A DNA stretch of 64,000 bases, taken from positions 159,244 to 223,243 of the forward strand of contig NZ_JAPRAQ010000012.1 in the NCBI RefSeq assembly GCF_029989365.1, given 5' to 3'. Positions within the stretch are counted from its first letter, which is position 1. Each line of letters opens with the position of its first letter. Shown in pieces: positions 33,328 to 42,388 of this stretch. The stretch is from Bradyrhizobium sp. Arg816. Lineage in GTDB: Bacteria; Pseudomonadota; Alphaproteobacteria; Rhizobiales; Xanthobacteraceae. The notes beneath the pieces were generated by a model. It ran no database searches, was not told the DNA's origin, and saw only the letters and a program-made list of their open reading frames with translations. Position numbers and translations under genes: made by a program.

Positions 33328-33786
33328 ATGGCCATCCTGTATTTCGACGAGGCTGAGGTCGGCAGATTGCGGACGGCGGGCCCGTATCAGGTATCGAAGG
33401 ACGAAATCATCGAATTTGCCAGGAAGTTCGACCCGCAGCCCTTTCATGTCGATGAGGAAGCTGCCGCGCGCTCGGTCTTTGCGGGGCTGACGGCATCAAG
33501 TGCTCACACCTTCGCGATCCTCATTTCGTTGTTGAGCAAGACACAGCCCTTTTCGCTTCGTGTCCTGGCCGGGCTCGGTTTTGATGAACTCAGGTTGCCC
33601 GCGCCGGTGCGCCCGGGAGACGAGCTTGGTCTTGAGGTGACGATCCTAGAGAAGCGCGAAACCAAGTCGCATTCCGACAGGGGTGTCGTCCGCAACCAGA
33701 TTCATCTCCGCAATCAAAAGCGTGAAATCGTGCTGCAATGCATCGGCACAGTCCTCGTCGCGCGCCGGCCGGTCGCGAGTTCCTGA
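33328..33786 (+). CDS. MaoC-like (R)-specific enoyl-CoA hydratase
   Basis: A 152-residue hot-dog-fold protein. The MaoC hydratase motif is visible as FARKFDPQPFHVDEEAA (catalytic Asp and His), with the G-rich helix SVFAGLTASSAHTF after it. It probably hydrates an enoyl-CoA or acts in an acyl-thioester route. ATG 33328 follows GTGGGAGGCGTTG. Its end is 18 bases from the convergent GntR gene. The specific acyl substrate is unknown. Confidence 0.87.
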   Translation: MAILYFDEAEVGRLRTAGPYQVSKDEIIEFARKFDPQPFHVDEEAAARSVFAGLTASSAHTFAILISLLSKTQPFSLRVLAGLGFDELRLPAPVRPGDELGLEVTILEKRETKSHSDRGVVRNQIHLRNQKREIVLQCIGTVLVARRPVASS

Positions 33787-33803
33787 GACGTCGAAGCGAA
33801 GCC

Positions 33804-34490
33804 CTACCGTCGCGCCTCTTCTCCCGCAATCCTTGCCAGATAATCCGACTTGCTGAACTGCATGTGATCGACACACAGCTGCGCCAGCGCCCAGCTGTCG
33901 CGGCCCTTCAACAGCTCGATCATCAACTCATGCTGGCGCCGCGATTGCGCGAGGCCATCGCGGTCGGCGAGGTTTTTCGCGCGCATCGGCAGCGTCAGGC
34001 TCATGTAGTCCTGGAGCGAGCGGACGAGATAGGGATTGCCGCAGGCCGAGAACAGCGCGAGGTGAAAGGCGTCGTTGGCCTCGTGGATGCCGCGCAGATC
34101 CTGCACATCGGCTTTCGCGCAATATTGCCGCTGCAGCGCGGTCAGCTCGTCGATCAGGGCTTGCGGTGCGGGCAGGGGGATCATCAGCGCGGCCTGCCGC
34201 GTCAGCATCTCGCGGACCTCGTAGATCTGCCGGACTTCCTCGGCCGAGTAGAACCGCACGGTGGCGCCGACGTTCTTCTCGCGCCGGACGATGCCGCGAC
34301 GCTCCGCATCCACCAAGGCCTGCCGCACGAAGTGCCGGGAGGTGCCGTAGCGCGACATCAGCGCGTCCTCGGTGAGGCGCGCGCCCGGCGGCAGGCGGCC
34401 GAAGATGATGTCCTCTTCCAGCCGCGCGACGACATCGTCCGGATCGTCGCGCCGGACCGGCAGTGCCTCAGCGGTGCGAATGTCGGACAT
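33804..34490 (-). CDS. GntR-family (FadR/FCD type) transcriptional regulator
   Basis: A 228-residue regulator with an N-terminal winged helix (ARLEEDIIFGRLPPGARLTEDALMSRYGTSRHFVRQAL) and an FCD effector domain (LREMLTRQAA-type helix, then NDAFHLALF and HELMIELL, whose Asp/His residues bind a metal and a carboxylate ligand). It diverges from the dehydratase-TRAP operon, and two perfect palindromes lie in the 171-base gap. It most likely represses that operon until its sugar-acid substrate is present. Confidence 0.9.
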   Translation of the reverse strand: MSDIRTAEALPVRRDDPDDVVARLEEDIIFGRLPPGARLTEDALMSRYGTSRHFVRQALVDAERRGIVRREKNVGATVRFYSAEEVRQIYEVREMLTRQAALMIPLPAPQALIDELTALQRQYCAKADVQDLRGIHEANDAFHLALFSACGNPYLVRSLQDYMSLTLPMRAKNLADRDGLAQSRRQHELMIELLKGRDSWALAQLCVDHMQFSKSDYLARIAGEEARR

Positions 34491-34543
34491 GCCCTCAGCC
34501 TCCGGCTTCGGCCGGTCCGCCTTGTGGAGCAGGGAAGGGACGG

Positions 34544-34618
34544 ATTGTCAATAATTTGTGCCGCAAGCGGCGCTCGGGGCGAGAAGGTGCGGCGATATAG
34601 ACCAATCTTATTGACAAT
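34544..34618. promoter_or_regulatory. two palindromic GntR operator candidates and overlapping -35 box
   Basis: ATTGTCAATAA (34544-34554) and its exact complement TTATTGACAAT (34608-34618) lie 53 bp apart. Each contains the 9-bp palindrome ATTG-N-CAAT. The right copy includes TTGACA, a perfect -35 hexamer, with TACGAC 16 bp downstream as a weak -10, so a bound regulator would block the dehydratase promoter. Confidence 0.6.
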
Positions 34619-34661
34619 CAGGGGGTAGGCTGTACGACAATGGCAACGTGAATGGAGTGGC

Positions 34662-36383
34662 ATGATGACGAGTGGCTTGCGTAAAGGGCTGACGAGCTAT
34701 GGCGATGCCGGCTTCTCGCTGTTCCTGCGCAAGGCGTTCATCAAGGCCATGGGTTATTCCGACGACGCGCTGGAGCGCCCGATCGTCGGCATCACCAACA
34801 CCTACAGCGACTACAATCCCTGCCACGGCAACGTTCCGCAGATCATCGAGGCGGCCAAGCGCGGCGTGATGCTGTCGGGCGCGATGCCGTTCGTGTTCCC
34901 GACCATCTCGATCGCCGAGAGCTTTGCGCATCCGACCTCGATGTATCTGCGCAATCTGATGGCGATGGACACCGAGGAGATGATCCGGGCTCAGCCGATG
35001 GATTCGGTGATCGTGATTGGCGGCTGCGACAAGACGCTTCCGGCGCAGGTCATGGCCGCGATCAGCGCCGACCTGCCGACCGTGGTCATTCCCGTCGGTC
35101 CCATGGTCGTCGGCCACCATAAGGGTGAGGTGTTAGGTGCCTGCACCGACTGCCGCCGTCTCTGGGGCAAGTATCGCGCCGGTGAAATCGACGATGCCGA
35201 GATCGAGGCGGTCAATGGCCGCCTCGCGCCGTCGGTCGGCACCTGCATGGTGATGGGCACGGCCTCGACCATGGCCTGCATGATCGAAGCCATGGGCCTG
35301 TCGCTGCCGATGAGCGCGACCATTCCCGCGCCGCATGCCGAGCGCTTTCGCCTGGCCGAAGCGAGCGGCAGGGTTGCGGCCGAAATGGCCAAGACCAAGG
35401 GGCCGAAGCCGAGCGAATTGCTGACGCCGGCGTCGTTCAGGAATGCGCAGGTCGTGCTCCAGGCGATCGGCGGCTCGACCAACGGCCTGATCCATTTGAC
35501 GGCAATGGCGCACCGCTCGCCTCACCGCCTCGATCTCGAAGTGTTCGACCAGATCGGCCGCGAGGTGCCGGTGCTGGTCGATCTCAAGCCGTCGGGCGAA
35601 CATTACATGGAGCATTTCCACCACGCCGGTGGCGTGCCGAAATTGCTGGCGCAGCTCGGCGATCTCGTCGATCTCGACGCGAAGACCATCAGCGGCCAGA
35701 CGCTGCGCGATGTCGTCGCGAATGCGGAGGACGTGCCGGGCCAGGATGCGATCCGTCCGCGCGACAATCCGATCAAGAAGGAAGGCGGCCTTGCCGTCCT
35801 GCACGGCAATCTCGCCCCGCGCGGTGCCGTCATCAAGCAGTCGGCCGCGAGCCCCAAGCTGTTGCAGCACACCGGGCGCGCGGTGGTGTTCGAATCCGTC
35901 GAGGACATGACCTTGCGGGTCGACCAGCCCGATCTCGACGTGAACTCCGACGACGTGCTGGTGCTGCGCAACGCCGGCCCCAAGGGCGCGCCCGGCATGC
36001 CGGAGGCGGGTTATCTGCCGATCCCGAAGAAGCTCGCGCGCGGCGGCACCAAGGATATGGTGCGCATTTCGGATGCGCGCATGAGCGGCACCGCGTTCGG
36101 CACCATCGTGCTTCACATCACGCCGGAGTCAGCCGTCGGCGGACCGCTCGCGCTGGTGAAGAACGGCGACATGATCCGGCTGGATGTTGCCAAGCGCAGC
36201 ATCGAGCTGCTGGTCGATGCCGCCGAGCTGGAGCGCCGGCACGCCGCATTGAAGCCGGCCGCAGCACCCGACGAGGCGCGGCGCGGCTACGCCTGGCTGT
36301 TCAACGAGACCATCATGCAGGCCGACGAGGGCTGCGACTTCGATTTCATGCAGAGGACTGGGAAGCAGACTGAGAAGGGGTGA
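34662..36383 (+). CDS. IlvD/Edd-family dehydratase (sugar-acid dehydratase type)
   Basis: A 573-residue Fe-S dehydratase of the IlvD/Edd family, which removes water from dihydroxy acids or aldonic acids to give 2-keto-3-deoxy acids. Likely cluster and metal residues are in YNPCHGN, GGCDKTLPA and GTCMVMGTASTM. A substrate loop is seen in ISDARMSGTAFG. Being paired with a TRAP importer and a GntR regulator, rather than with ilv genes, points to an imported aldonate such as arabonate or galactonate. ATG 34662 is followed by a second ATG at 34665 with better spacing from GGAG; either may be used. Confidence 0.85.
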   Translation: MMTSGLRKGLTSYGDAGFSLFLRKAFIKAMGYSDDALERPIVGITNTYSDYNPCHGNVPQIIEAAKRGVMLSGAMPFVFPTISIAESFAHPTSMYLRNLMAMDTEEMIRAQPMDSVIVIGGCDKTLPAQVMAAISADLPTVVIPVGPMVVGHHKGEVLGACTDCRRLWGKYRAGEIDDAEIEAVNGRLAPSVGTCMVMGTASTMACMIEAMGLSLPMSATIPAPHAERFRLAEASGRVAAEMAKTKGPKPSELLTPASFRNAQVVLQAIGGSTNGLIHLTAMAHRSPHRLDLEVFDQIGREVPVLVDLKPSGEHYMEHFHHAGGVPKLLAQLGDLVDLDAKTISGQTLRDVVANAEDVPGQDAIRPRDNPIKKEGGLAVLHGNLAPRGAVIKQSAASPKLLQHTGRAVVFESVEDMTLRVDQPDLDVNSDDVLVLRNAGPKGAPGMPEAGYLPIPKKLARGGTKDMVRISDARMSGTAFGTIVLHITPESAVGGPLALVKNGDMIRLDVAKRSIELLVDAAELERRHAALKPAAAPDEARRGYAWLFNETIMQADEGCDFDFMQRTGKQTEKG

Positions 36384-36444
36384 CGAGCCACCCGAACGAG
36401 CGCTCAGACCGTACAAGCGGCGGGCGATAAAACAGGGGGAAACG

Positions 36445-37452
36445 ATGATTGCACGATCCATGCCAAGATTCTTACATGGGTTGGTGGCCATGGCCGCCGT
36501 ACTCTTCGTCACCGGGGCCGGGGCACAGGAGGTGAAGCATTACCGCTTTGCCTATGATCAGCCGCGCAACACCGGCTATTCCATCGCGGGCGACCTCTTT
36601 GCCGACAAGCTCAAGGAATTGAGCAAGGGCACCATGATCATCGACCAGTATCCGGGTGCGCAGCTCGGGCAGGAGCCGCAGGTGCTCCAGCTCGTGAAGG
36701 CCGGCGACATCGAATTCGCGATCATCTCCTCGGCCAACACCGCGACGATCTCGCCGCAGGCCGGCGTGATGTCGCTGCACTATCTGTTCCGCGACGAGAA
36801 CCACGTGATCAAGGGGCTGGCCGATCCCCGCGTGTTCGAAGCGCTCAAGACCCTGATCGACGAGACCACGCAGGGCCTGCACGTGATTGCGACCGGTTCG
36901 CAGGGTGTGCGCCACATGTACTCCAAGAAGGAGATCCACAATGTCGGCGACATCAAGGGGCTGAAGATCCGCGTCCAGGCGACCGCGACCGAGGACACCA
37001 TGTTCCCGGCCTACGGCGCCCAGACCGTGCACATGCCGTTCGGCAGCGTCTACACGAGCTTGCAAACCGGCGTCGTCGACGTCGCCGAGAACAGCATCAA
37101 CGTCTACCTCGTCAACAAACACTACGAGGTCGCCCCGGTCCTCAATATCACCGAGCACGAGGCCAACAACGCGCTGGTGTTCGTCTCCGACAAGCTCTGG
37201 CAGAGCCTGTCGGCCGAGCAGAAGCAGTGGGTGCAGACCGCGGCCAACGAGGTCAGCACGAAAGAGCCCGCGAAAGCGTTCGACCTCGAGCGCACCGCGG
37301 CCGACAAGCTGAAGAAGATGGGCGTGAAGGTCGTCGACAACGTCGACAAGAAGAGTTTTACGGTGATCGCCGATCCCTATCTCGATAAGCTCGCCAAGGA
37401 GCTCGGCCCGCATGCCGAGAAGATCAAGAACTTGATCCGGTCGGTCAACTAG
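36445..37452 (+). CDS. dctP: TRAP transporter solute-binding protein (DctP family)
   Basis: A 335-residue periplasmic binding protein. Residues about 1-27 are a signal peptide ending GAGAQE. The family segments KHYRFAYDQPRNTGYSIAGDLFADKLKELSKG and IKGLKIRVQATATEDTMFPAYGAQ (with the carboxylate-binding Arg) are present. It sits 61 bases after the dehydratase gene and before the DctQ and DctM genes, giving a complete TRAP system for an organic acid, most likely the dehydratase substrate. Confidence 0.92.
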   Translation: MIARSMPRFLHGLVAMAAVLFVTGAGAQEVKHYRFAYDQPRNTGYSIAGDLFADKLKELSKGTMIIDQYPGAQLGQEPQVLQLVKAGDIEFAIISSANTATISPQAGVMSLHYLFRDENHVIKGLADPRVFEALKTLIDETTQGLHVIATGSQGVRHMYSKKEIHNVGDIKGLKIRVQATATEDTMFPAYGAQTVHMPFGSVYTSLQTGVVDVAENSINVYLVNKHYEVAPVLNITEHEANNALVFVSDKLWQSLSAEQKQWVQTAANEVSTKEPAKAFDLERTAADKLKKMGVKVVDNVDKKSFTVIADPYLDKLAKELGPHAEKIKNLIRSVN

Positions 37453-37469
37453 GTCGCCCGCGGCCATCC

Positions 37470-37570
37470 TTCGAGACGCCCGCCTACGGCGGGCCCTCAG
37501 GATGAGGTCTCGTTTGCGGCGAGATTTTAGACCCTCATGGTGAGGAGCCCGCCAAAGCGGGCGTCTCGAA
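37470..37570. repeat. palindromic intergenic repeat, family C (TTCGAGACGCCCGC)
   Basis: TTCGAGACGCCCGC at 37470 pairs with GCGGGCGTCTCGAA ending at 37570; inner segments CCTCAGGATGAGG and CCCTCATGGTGAGG form further stems. It lies between the dctP and dctQ genes and could lower expression of the membrane subunits relative to the binding protein. Confidence 0.8.
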
Positions 37571-37643
37571 CCATGCAGGCCGAGCACGATCGGCAGCTTC
37601 CCAGCTGTCACACGCGATAGCTCCGGGACGACAGGGGACGTAA

Positions 37644-38222
37644 ATGGCCATCGCCGACAAACTTCTGGTGCAACGGCAACGCCACCTGAAATGGCGCTGG
37701 CTCGACTGGCTCGAGCTCGCGCTGATGATCCTCTGCGGCGTGCTCTGCTTAGGCTTCTCGCTGTCGGTCACCGCCGACATCGTCACACGCACCGTCGGCC
37801 ACCCCTGGCTGTGGCTTCAGGAAGTCACATCGACGCTGTTCATCTATGCGATCTTCGTCGGCACCGCGGTCGCGACCCGGCGCAACGATCACCTCTATCT
37901 CACGGCGATCTCCGAAGCGATGCACGGCACGGCGCGGCTGATCGTCGAAGTGATCATTCGACTCGTCGTGCTCGGTGTCGCATTCTGCCTGATCTGGTAC
38001 GGCTATCAGAACTATCTCCGCGGTTTCGGCAGTTTCCGCCTGCCGTCGGGCACCCCGATCGCCTCGCTCTATGCGATCATCCCGCTGTCCGGCGTGCTGA
38101 TCGGCCTGTTCACCATCGAGCAGCTCGTCAACGGCTTGCGCAACGGCTTTGACCATCGCGAGCCGCCCGAAGAGGACGGAGCGCCCGTCATCACGGACGT
38201 GCAGATGAGGGCGCAGCCGTGA
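37644..38222 (+). CDS. dctQ: TRAP transporter small membrane subunit (DctQ family)
   Basis: A 192-residue protein with four predicted membrane helices (for example LALMILCGVLCLGFSLSVTA and LIVEVIIRLVVLGVAFCLIW). The short periplasmic and cytoplasmic loops include the DctQ pattern VATRRNDHLYLTAI. It links the binding protein to the DctM permease. Its stop overlaps the GTG start of dctM by four bases (GTGA), so the two are translationally coupled. Confidence 0.9.
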   Translation: MAIADKLLVQRQRHLKWRWLDWLELALMILCGVLCLGFSLSVTADIVTRTVGHPWLWLQEVTSTLFIYAIFVGTAVATRRNDHLYLTAISEAMHGTARLIVEVIIRLVVLGVAFCLIWYGYQNYLRGFGSFRLPSGTPIASLYAIIPLSGVLIGLFTIEQLVNGLRNGFDHREPPEEDGAPVITDVQMRAQP

Positions 38223-39559
38223 GCGCACCCGTTGTCCTGGCGTTGATGTCGATCTGCTTCCTGTCGTTCGGCTATCTCGGCGTGCCCGTGCCGTTCTCGC
38301 TGATGGCCGGCGTGTTCATTGGTGCGCTCCTCTCCGATGTCTCGCTGGCCGCGATCATCCAGAAGATATTTGACGGCGTGGACTCCGAGGCGTTGCTGGC
38401 GATCCCGTTCTTTCTGCTGGTCGGCGAGCTCATGAGCTCGGCCAACGTGGTGGTACGAATAGCCAATTTGTCGGTATCGCTGGTCGGACACATCAGGGGC
38501 GGGCTGTCGCAGGTCGTCGTTGTCTTCAGCATGTTCTTCTCGGAAATGTCGGGCTCGACCACCGCCGACGTTGCCGTGATGAGCCGTGCGCTGGGCGGCC
38601 CGATGAAGCGCGAGGGCTACGAGCCCGCCTTCATTGCGGCGATCATCGCGTCCGCCTCGACCATCGCTGCGCTGGTGCCGCCGAGCATCACGGCGGTGGT
38701 CTATGGCGCGGTCGGCAACGTCTCGATCGCCGGCCTGTTCATGGCGGGCGTGGTGCCCGGGCTGATGATCGGCTTCGGGTTGATGATCTATTGCTACTTC
38801 TTCGGCCCTTCCGGCCTGCGCAAGCCGCGCGCGCCGCTGCGGCAGGTGGTGTTCGCCGCGGGTGACGCTGCCCTTCCGCTGATGATCCCTGTCATTTTGC
38901 TCGGCGGCATCCTCACCGGCTGGTTCACGCCGACGGAAGCCGGCGTCGTTGCGGTGGTGTGGATTGTCGTCGTCGTGATCCCCGCGCTGAACCGCGGGCA
39001 TATCAAAAAGATCCCATACGATTTCTGCCTTGCAGGCCTGATCTTCTCGCTGCCGCTGATCACGATCGGCGCCGCCAATGCCTTCGGCTGGATGCTCGCT
39101 TACTTACGCGGTGCGAGCTACATCGCCGACATGATCACCTCGATCGCCGGCAACGATCCGCATCTGATCATGCTGCTGATGGTGCTGCTCTTCACCGTGG
39201 TCGGCGACTTCATCGAGCCGGTGCCGACCATCATCATCTTCATGCCGCTGGTCAACGCGCTGACCGAGGCCGGCGACATCAACGCCGTGCACATGGGCGT
39301 GGTGCTGATCGCCACGCTCGCCTTTGGCCTGATCACGCCGCCATACGGCCTGGTGCTGCTGATGGCCTCGAAATTCGTCGGCATCAGTTTTGCCAAGGCC
39401 TTACGCGCCGCCCTGCCGATCTATGTGGTGTTCCTGGCCACGATCGCGTTCGCGATCTACTTCCCGAGCGTGGTGCTGTGGCTGCCACAGAAAGTGCTGC
39501 CGGAATCGGTCGGCTGCTTCAAGTCGCCGGCAGGGACGGGCTACATCTGTCCTAAGTGA
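38219..39559 (+). CDS. dctM: TRAP transporter large permease (DctM family)
   Basis: A 446-residue permease with about 12 spans of the DctM/SiaM fold, which couples uptake of the bound acid to a sodium gradient. Typical stretches are SEMSGSTTADVAVMSRALGGPMKREGYEP and LVPPSITAVVYGAVGNVSIAGLFMAGVVPGL. It starts at GTG 38219. Its last eight bases overlap the convergent histidine-phosphatase gene. Confidence 0.92.
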   Translation: MSAPVVLALMSICFLSFGYLGVPVPFSLMAGVFIGALLSDVSLAAIIQKIFDGVDSEALLAIPFFLLVGELMSSANVVVRIANLSVSLVGHIRGGLSQVVVVFSMFFSEMSGSTTADVAVMSRALGGPMKREGYEPAFIAAIIASASTIAALVPPSITAVVYGAVGNVSIAGLFMAGVVPGLMIGFGLMIYCYFFGPSGLRKPRAPLRQVVFAAGDAALPLMIPVILLGGILTGWFTPTEAGVVAVVWIVVVVIPALNRGHIKKIPYDFCLAGLIFSLPLITIGAANAFGWMLAYLRGASYIADMITSIAGNDPHLIMLLMVLLFTVVGDFIEPVPTIIIFMPLVNALTEAGDINAVHMGVVLIATLAFGLITPPYGLVLLMASKFVGISFAKALRAALPIYVVFLATIAFAIYFPSVVLWLPQKVLPESVGCFKSPAGTGYICPK

Positions 39560-40133
39560 CGAGCTGCTCGACGCGCCATTGCTCGCCTTCGCGCAGGTAG
39601 CGAAACGGCGTGCCGTGGCTGTTCTTGAAATAGCTGCCGCACAGCGATTTCGCCATTCCCTGCATCACCGCGTCGTGGCAGACGAACAGGAAGTCATCGT
39701 CAGGATGACGGTCGAGCCATGCGGCGACGCAAGCCAGCGACCGATCGGTCATGGCGTCCCAGTTTTCGCCGTCGGCGGGCAGGATCGAGACGAGGCCCGT
39801 CGCGGAGTTGACACCGTGCTTGATCATGAGGTCGCGGACAGGGAGGCCCTCAAAGCTTCCGAAATCGAACTCGATGATGCCGTCGTCGATCGAGAGCGGC
39901 ACCGAGATGGCGTCTGCGATGATCTCGGCCGTCCGTGCCGCGCGCACCAGCGGGCTCGCGACGATTCGGCTGATGCCGATACCGCGCAACATGTCCGCGG
40001 CCTCGTGCGCCTGCGCAAGGCCGTCCGCGTTCAGCGGGTTGTTGGTTCGTCCCTGAAACAGCCCCTGCCTATTCCAGTCGGTCGCGCCGTGGCGCAGGCC
40101 GCAGAACGAGCGCGTCGGTGCCGGCGCGCTCAC
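39552..40133 (-). CDS. histidine phosphatase (phosphoglycerate mutase-like)
   Basis: A 193-residue member of the histidine phosphatase superfamily. The phospho-histidine motif is LRHGATDWN near the N-terminus. Partner residues include LVRAARTAEII and FVCHDAVMQG, where the usual second motif HG is replaced by HD. It starts at GTG 40133, whose last two bases form the stop of the enoyl-CoA hydratase gene (GTGA overlap), so translation is coupled. It probably removes phosphate from a small metabolite; the substrate is unknown. Confidence 0.85.
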   Translation of the reverse strand: MSAPAPTRSFCGLRHGATDWNRQGLFQGRTNNPLNADGLAQAHEAADMLRGIGISRIVASPLVRAARTAEIIADAISVPLSIDDGIIEFDFGSFEGLPVRDLMIKHGVNSATGLVSILPADGENWDAMTDRSLACVAAWLDRHPDDDFLFVCHDAVMQGMAKSLCGSYFKNSHGTPFRYLREGEQWRVEQLVT

Positions 40134-40924
40134 TTGCCCTTGCTCGTGAACTTCTTCACGGCCACGCGGAAATCCTCCGTGTTCATCGCCATGATGATCT
40201 TGTGCTCCTCGGCGTCGAGCTGCTGCTTCACCGGCGTGGTCGCGGCCTGGTAGACCAGCGACTTGGTGCCGGCGATCGCTGCCGGCGGGTTCTGCGCCAG
40301 GCGCTCGGCGAGTTTTCGCGTGGCCGCCTTCAACTCCGCGGCGGGGACGACCTTCGCAACCAGGCCCCATTCATAGGCCTGCTGCGCGGTAAAATTGTCC
40401 TCCGACAGGAAGATCTGGAGCGCGCGGCGGGAGCCGGCCGTGCCGACGATCCCGACCGTTGAGCCGCCGTCCGGCGACACCCCGATCTTGGCATAGGCCG
40501 GCGTGAACTTGGCATCCTCCGCGGCGATGCAGAGATCGGTGACGAAGGCGAGGCCCATGCCGGCGCCGGCCGCCGAGCCGTGCACGCTGGACAGCGAAAT
40601 CTTCGGCATGCGCCGGATCATCTCGATGAAGGCGTGATAGTGCTTCAGCAGCTCGCCGACGACCGGCGTGACCGTGCCGGTTTCGGCCGCAGCGCCGATG
40701 GTCTGCAGATCGCCGCCGGCCGAGAAGGCGCGTCCTTCTCCTTCGAGCACGACGACTCTGATGTCGTCGGCGCCTTCGAGATAGGCCGCGAGCTGTTCGA
40801 GCTTCTGCGCGATTGCAAGGTTGACCGAGTTGAACGCGGCGGGGCGGTTGAGCGTGATGGTTGCGATCGGGCCGTCGATCCGCAGCAGGGCGGGATCATC
40901 GGGTTTGGAGACGGGAGCTGGCAT
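40130..40924 (-). CDS. enoyl-CoA hydratase/isomerase family protein
   Basis: A 264-residue crotonase-fold protein. The oxyanion-hole segments are FSAGGDLQTIG and SVHGSAAGAGMGLAF, and the substrate region DAKFTPAYAKIGVSPDGGST is typical of enoyl-CoA hydratases of fatty or aromatic acid breakdown. GGGGATATTCCAG precedes ATG 40924; ATG 40942, six codons upstream, is an alternative. It is followed without a gap by the histidine phosphatase gene. Confidence 0.88.
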   Translation of the reverse strand: MPAPVSKPDDPALLRIDGPIATITLNRPAAFNSVNLAIAQKLEQLAAYLEGADDIRVVVLEGEGRAFSAGGDLQTIGAAAETGTVTPVVGELLKHYHAFIEMIRRMPKISLSSVHGSAAGAGMGLAFVTDLCIAAEDAKFTPAYAKIGVSPDGGSTVGIVGTAGSRRALQIFLSEDNFTAQQAYEWGLVAKVVPAAELKAATRKLAERLAQNPPAAIAGTKSLVYQAATTPVKQQLDAEEHKIIMAMNTEDFRVAVKKFTSKGK

Positions 40925-41129
40925 CTGGAATATCCCCGGCATGAGGTCGTTGCTGCAACTAAATCGCAGAAGGTCGGGGGTGACAATCCCCGGCCGCCAG
41001 TGCCCCGCATGCCGCTCTTGCGCAGGACGGAATGATGGGCTCAAATGGGGCCGCCTTCGTTTAGGAACGGACACGAGCGCCGGCTCCTCCTGGGCAAGCC
41101 AAGCCAATATCAGCGAGAAAGGAGACGAC

Positions 41130-41171
41130 ATGGGTGACGCTCGTGTCTCCGGAAATGGGCTGTTGCAATGA
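41130..41171 (+). CDS. 13-codon leader ORF overlapping the reductase start
   Basis: A strong ribosome site, AAAGGAGACGAC, stands before ATG 41130, and the frame encodes only MGDARVSGNGLLQ. Its TGA overlaps the ATG of the flavoprotein reductase (ATGA), which has no ribosome site of its own. The likely role is translational coupling. A peptide function or a regulatory leader is possible but unproven. Confidence 0.45.
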   Translation: MGDARVSGNGLLQ

Positions 41172-42388
41172 CTGACGGTCCGGTGATCATTGTCGGTGCC
41201 GGCCATGGCGGTTATCAGGTCGCGGCATCCCTGCGTCAGGCGGGCTTTTCCGATCGCGTCTGCCTGATCAACGACGAGGCGCATCTGCCCTATCAGCGGC
41301 CGCCGCTGTCCAAGGCCTATATCAAGGGCTCGGCCGGGCCGGAGAGCCTGATGTTCCGGCCGGAGAAATTCTACCAGGATCAGAAGATCGAGCTGATCGC
41401 GGGCCGCGCGGTGTCGATCGATCGCGCCGACCACAAGGTGCATCTCGCATCCGGCGAGACGCTGCCTTACGGCCATCTCGTGCTGGCCACGGGCGCGCGC
41501 AACCGGCTGCTTGATTTGCCGAATGCAAATTTGCCCGACGTGAAATACTTACGCATCCTCGACGACAGCGAGGCGCTGCGACAGATCATGCCGTCGAAGT
41601 CGCGTGTCGTGGTGATCGGCGCCGGCTTCATCGGCCTCGAATTCGCGGCCACCGCGCGGATCAAGGGCCTCGAGGTGGACGTGCTCGAGCTCGCCCCGCG
41701 CGTGATGGCGCGCGCGGTGACGGCGGAGGTCTCGGAGTATTTTCAGGCGCGGCATCGCGAGGCCGGCATCCGCATTCACCTCGGTGTGCAGGCAACCTCG
41801 ATCGAGGCTGAGGGCGGCAAGGTCACCGGCGTTTCCTTGAGCGACGGAAGACATCTGCCGGCAGACCTCGTCGTGGTCGGTGTCGGCGTGCTGCCGAACA
41901 TCGAGCTTGCGGCGGAGGCGGGGCTTCCCGTCGCCGCCGGCATCATCGTCGACGAATATCTCTCGACGTCCGATCCTGACATCTCCGCGGTCGGCGACTG
42001 CGCGCTGTTCGCCAGTCCGCGCTTTGGTGGCTCGCAGCGGCTGGAATCGGTGCAGAACGCCACCGATCAGGCCCGCTGCCTCGCGGCGCGGCTGACCGGC
42101 GACCTCAAGGCCTACGCCAGCCATCCCTGGTTCTGGAGCGACCAGGCCGACGACAAGCTCCAGATGGCGGGGCTGACCACCGGCTACGATCGGGTCGTGC
42201 TGCGCGGCGATCCCGCGAAGAAGGCGTTCTCGGCGTTCTGCTACAAGGGCGACAGACTGCTCGGCATCGAGTCGGTCAACCGTGCCGGCGACCACATGTT
42301 CGGCCGCCGCCTGTTCGGACTGGAGCGCTCGATCACGCCGGAGCAGGCCGCGGATGAAGGCTTCGACCTGAAGAGCGCGCTCGCCTGA
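41168..42388 (+). CDS. ferredoxin/rubredoxin-NAD(+) reductase-type flavoprotein
   Basis: A 406-residue FAD protein of the BphA4/ThcD/PdR family, which shuttles electrons from NADH to a ferredoxin, often for oxygenases or P450s. The FAD loop is IIVGAGHGGYQVA (residues 6-18), the NAD loop is VIGAGFIGLEFAA, and the second FAD motif is ISAVGDCALF. A reductase C-terminal domain follows (HPWFWSDQADDKLQMAG). No ferredoxin or oxygenase gene is adjacent. Translation seems to depend on the overlapping 13-codon leader ORF. Its stop abuts the stop of the convergent ribokinase gene with no gap. Confidence 0.9.
   Translation: MTDGPVIIVGAGHGGYQVAASLRQAGFSDRVCLINDEAHLPYQRPPLSKAYIKGSAGPESLMFRPEKFYQDQKIELIAGRAVSIDRADHKVHLASGETLPYGHLVLATGARNRLLDLPNANLPDVKYLRILDDSEALRQIMPSKSRVVVIGAGFIGLEFAATARIKGLEVDVLELAPRVMARAVTAEVSEYFQARHREAGIRIHLGVQATSIEAEGGKVTGVSLSDGRHLPADLVVVGVGVLPNIELAAEAGLPVAAGIIVDEYLSTSDPDISAVGDCALFASPRFGGSQRLESVQNATDQARCLAARLTGDLKAYASHPWFWSDQADDKLQMAGLTTGYDRVVLRGDPAKKAFSAFCYKGDRLLGIESVNRAGDHMFGRRLFGLERSITPEQAADEGFDLKSALA

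Noticed and set aside
40925..41476. N-terminal extension of the enoyl-CoA hydratase frame over the reductase start
   Set aside because: It would overlap the divergent reductase gene and has no crotonase-like sequence; ATG 40924 with GGGGA suits the family length.
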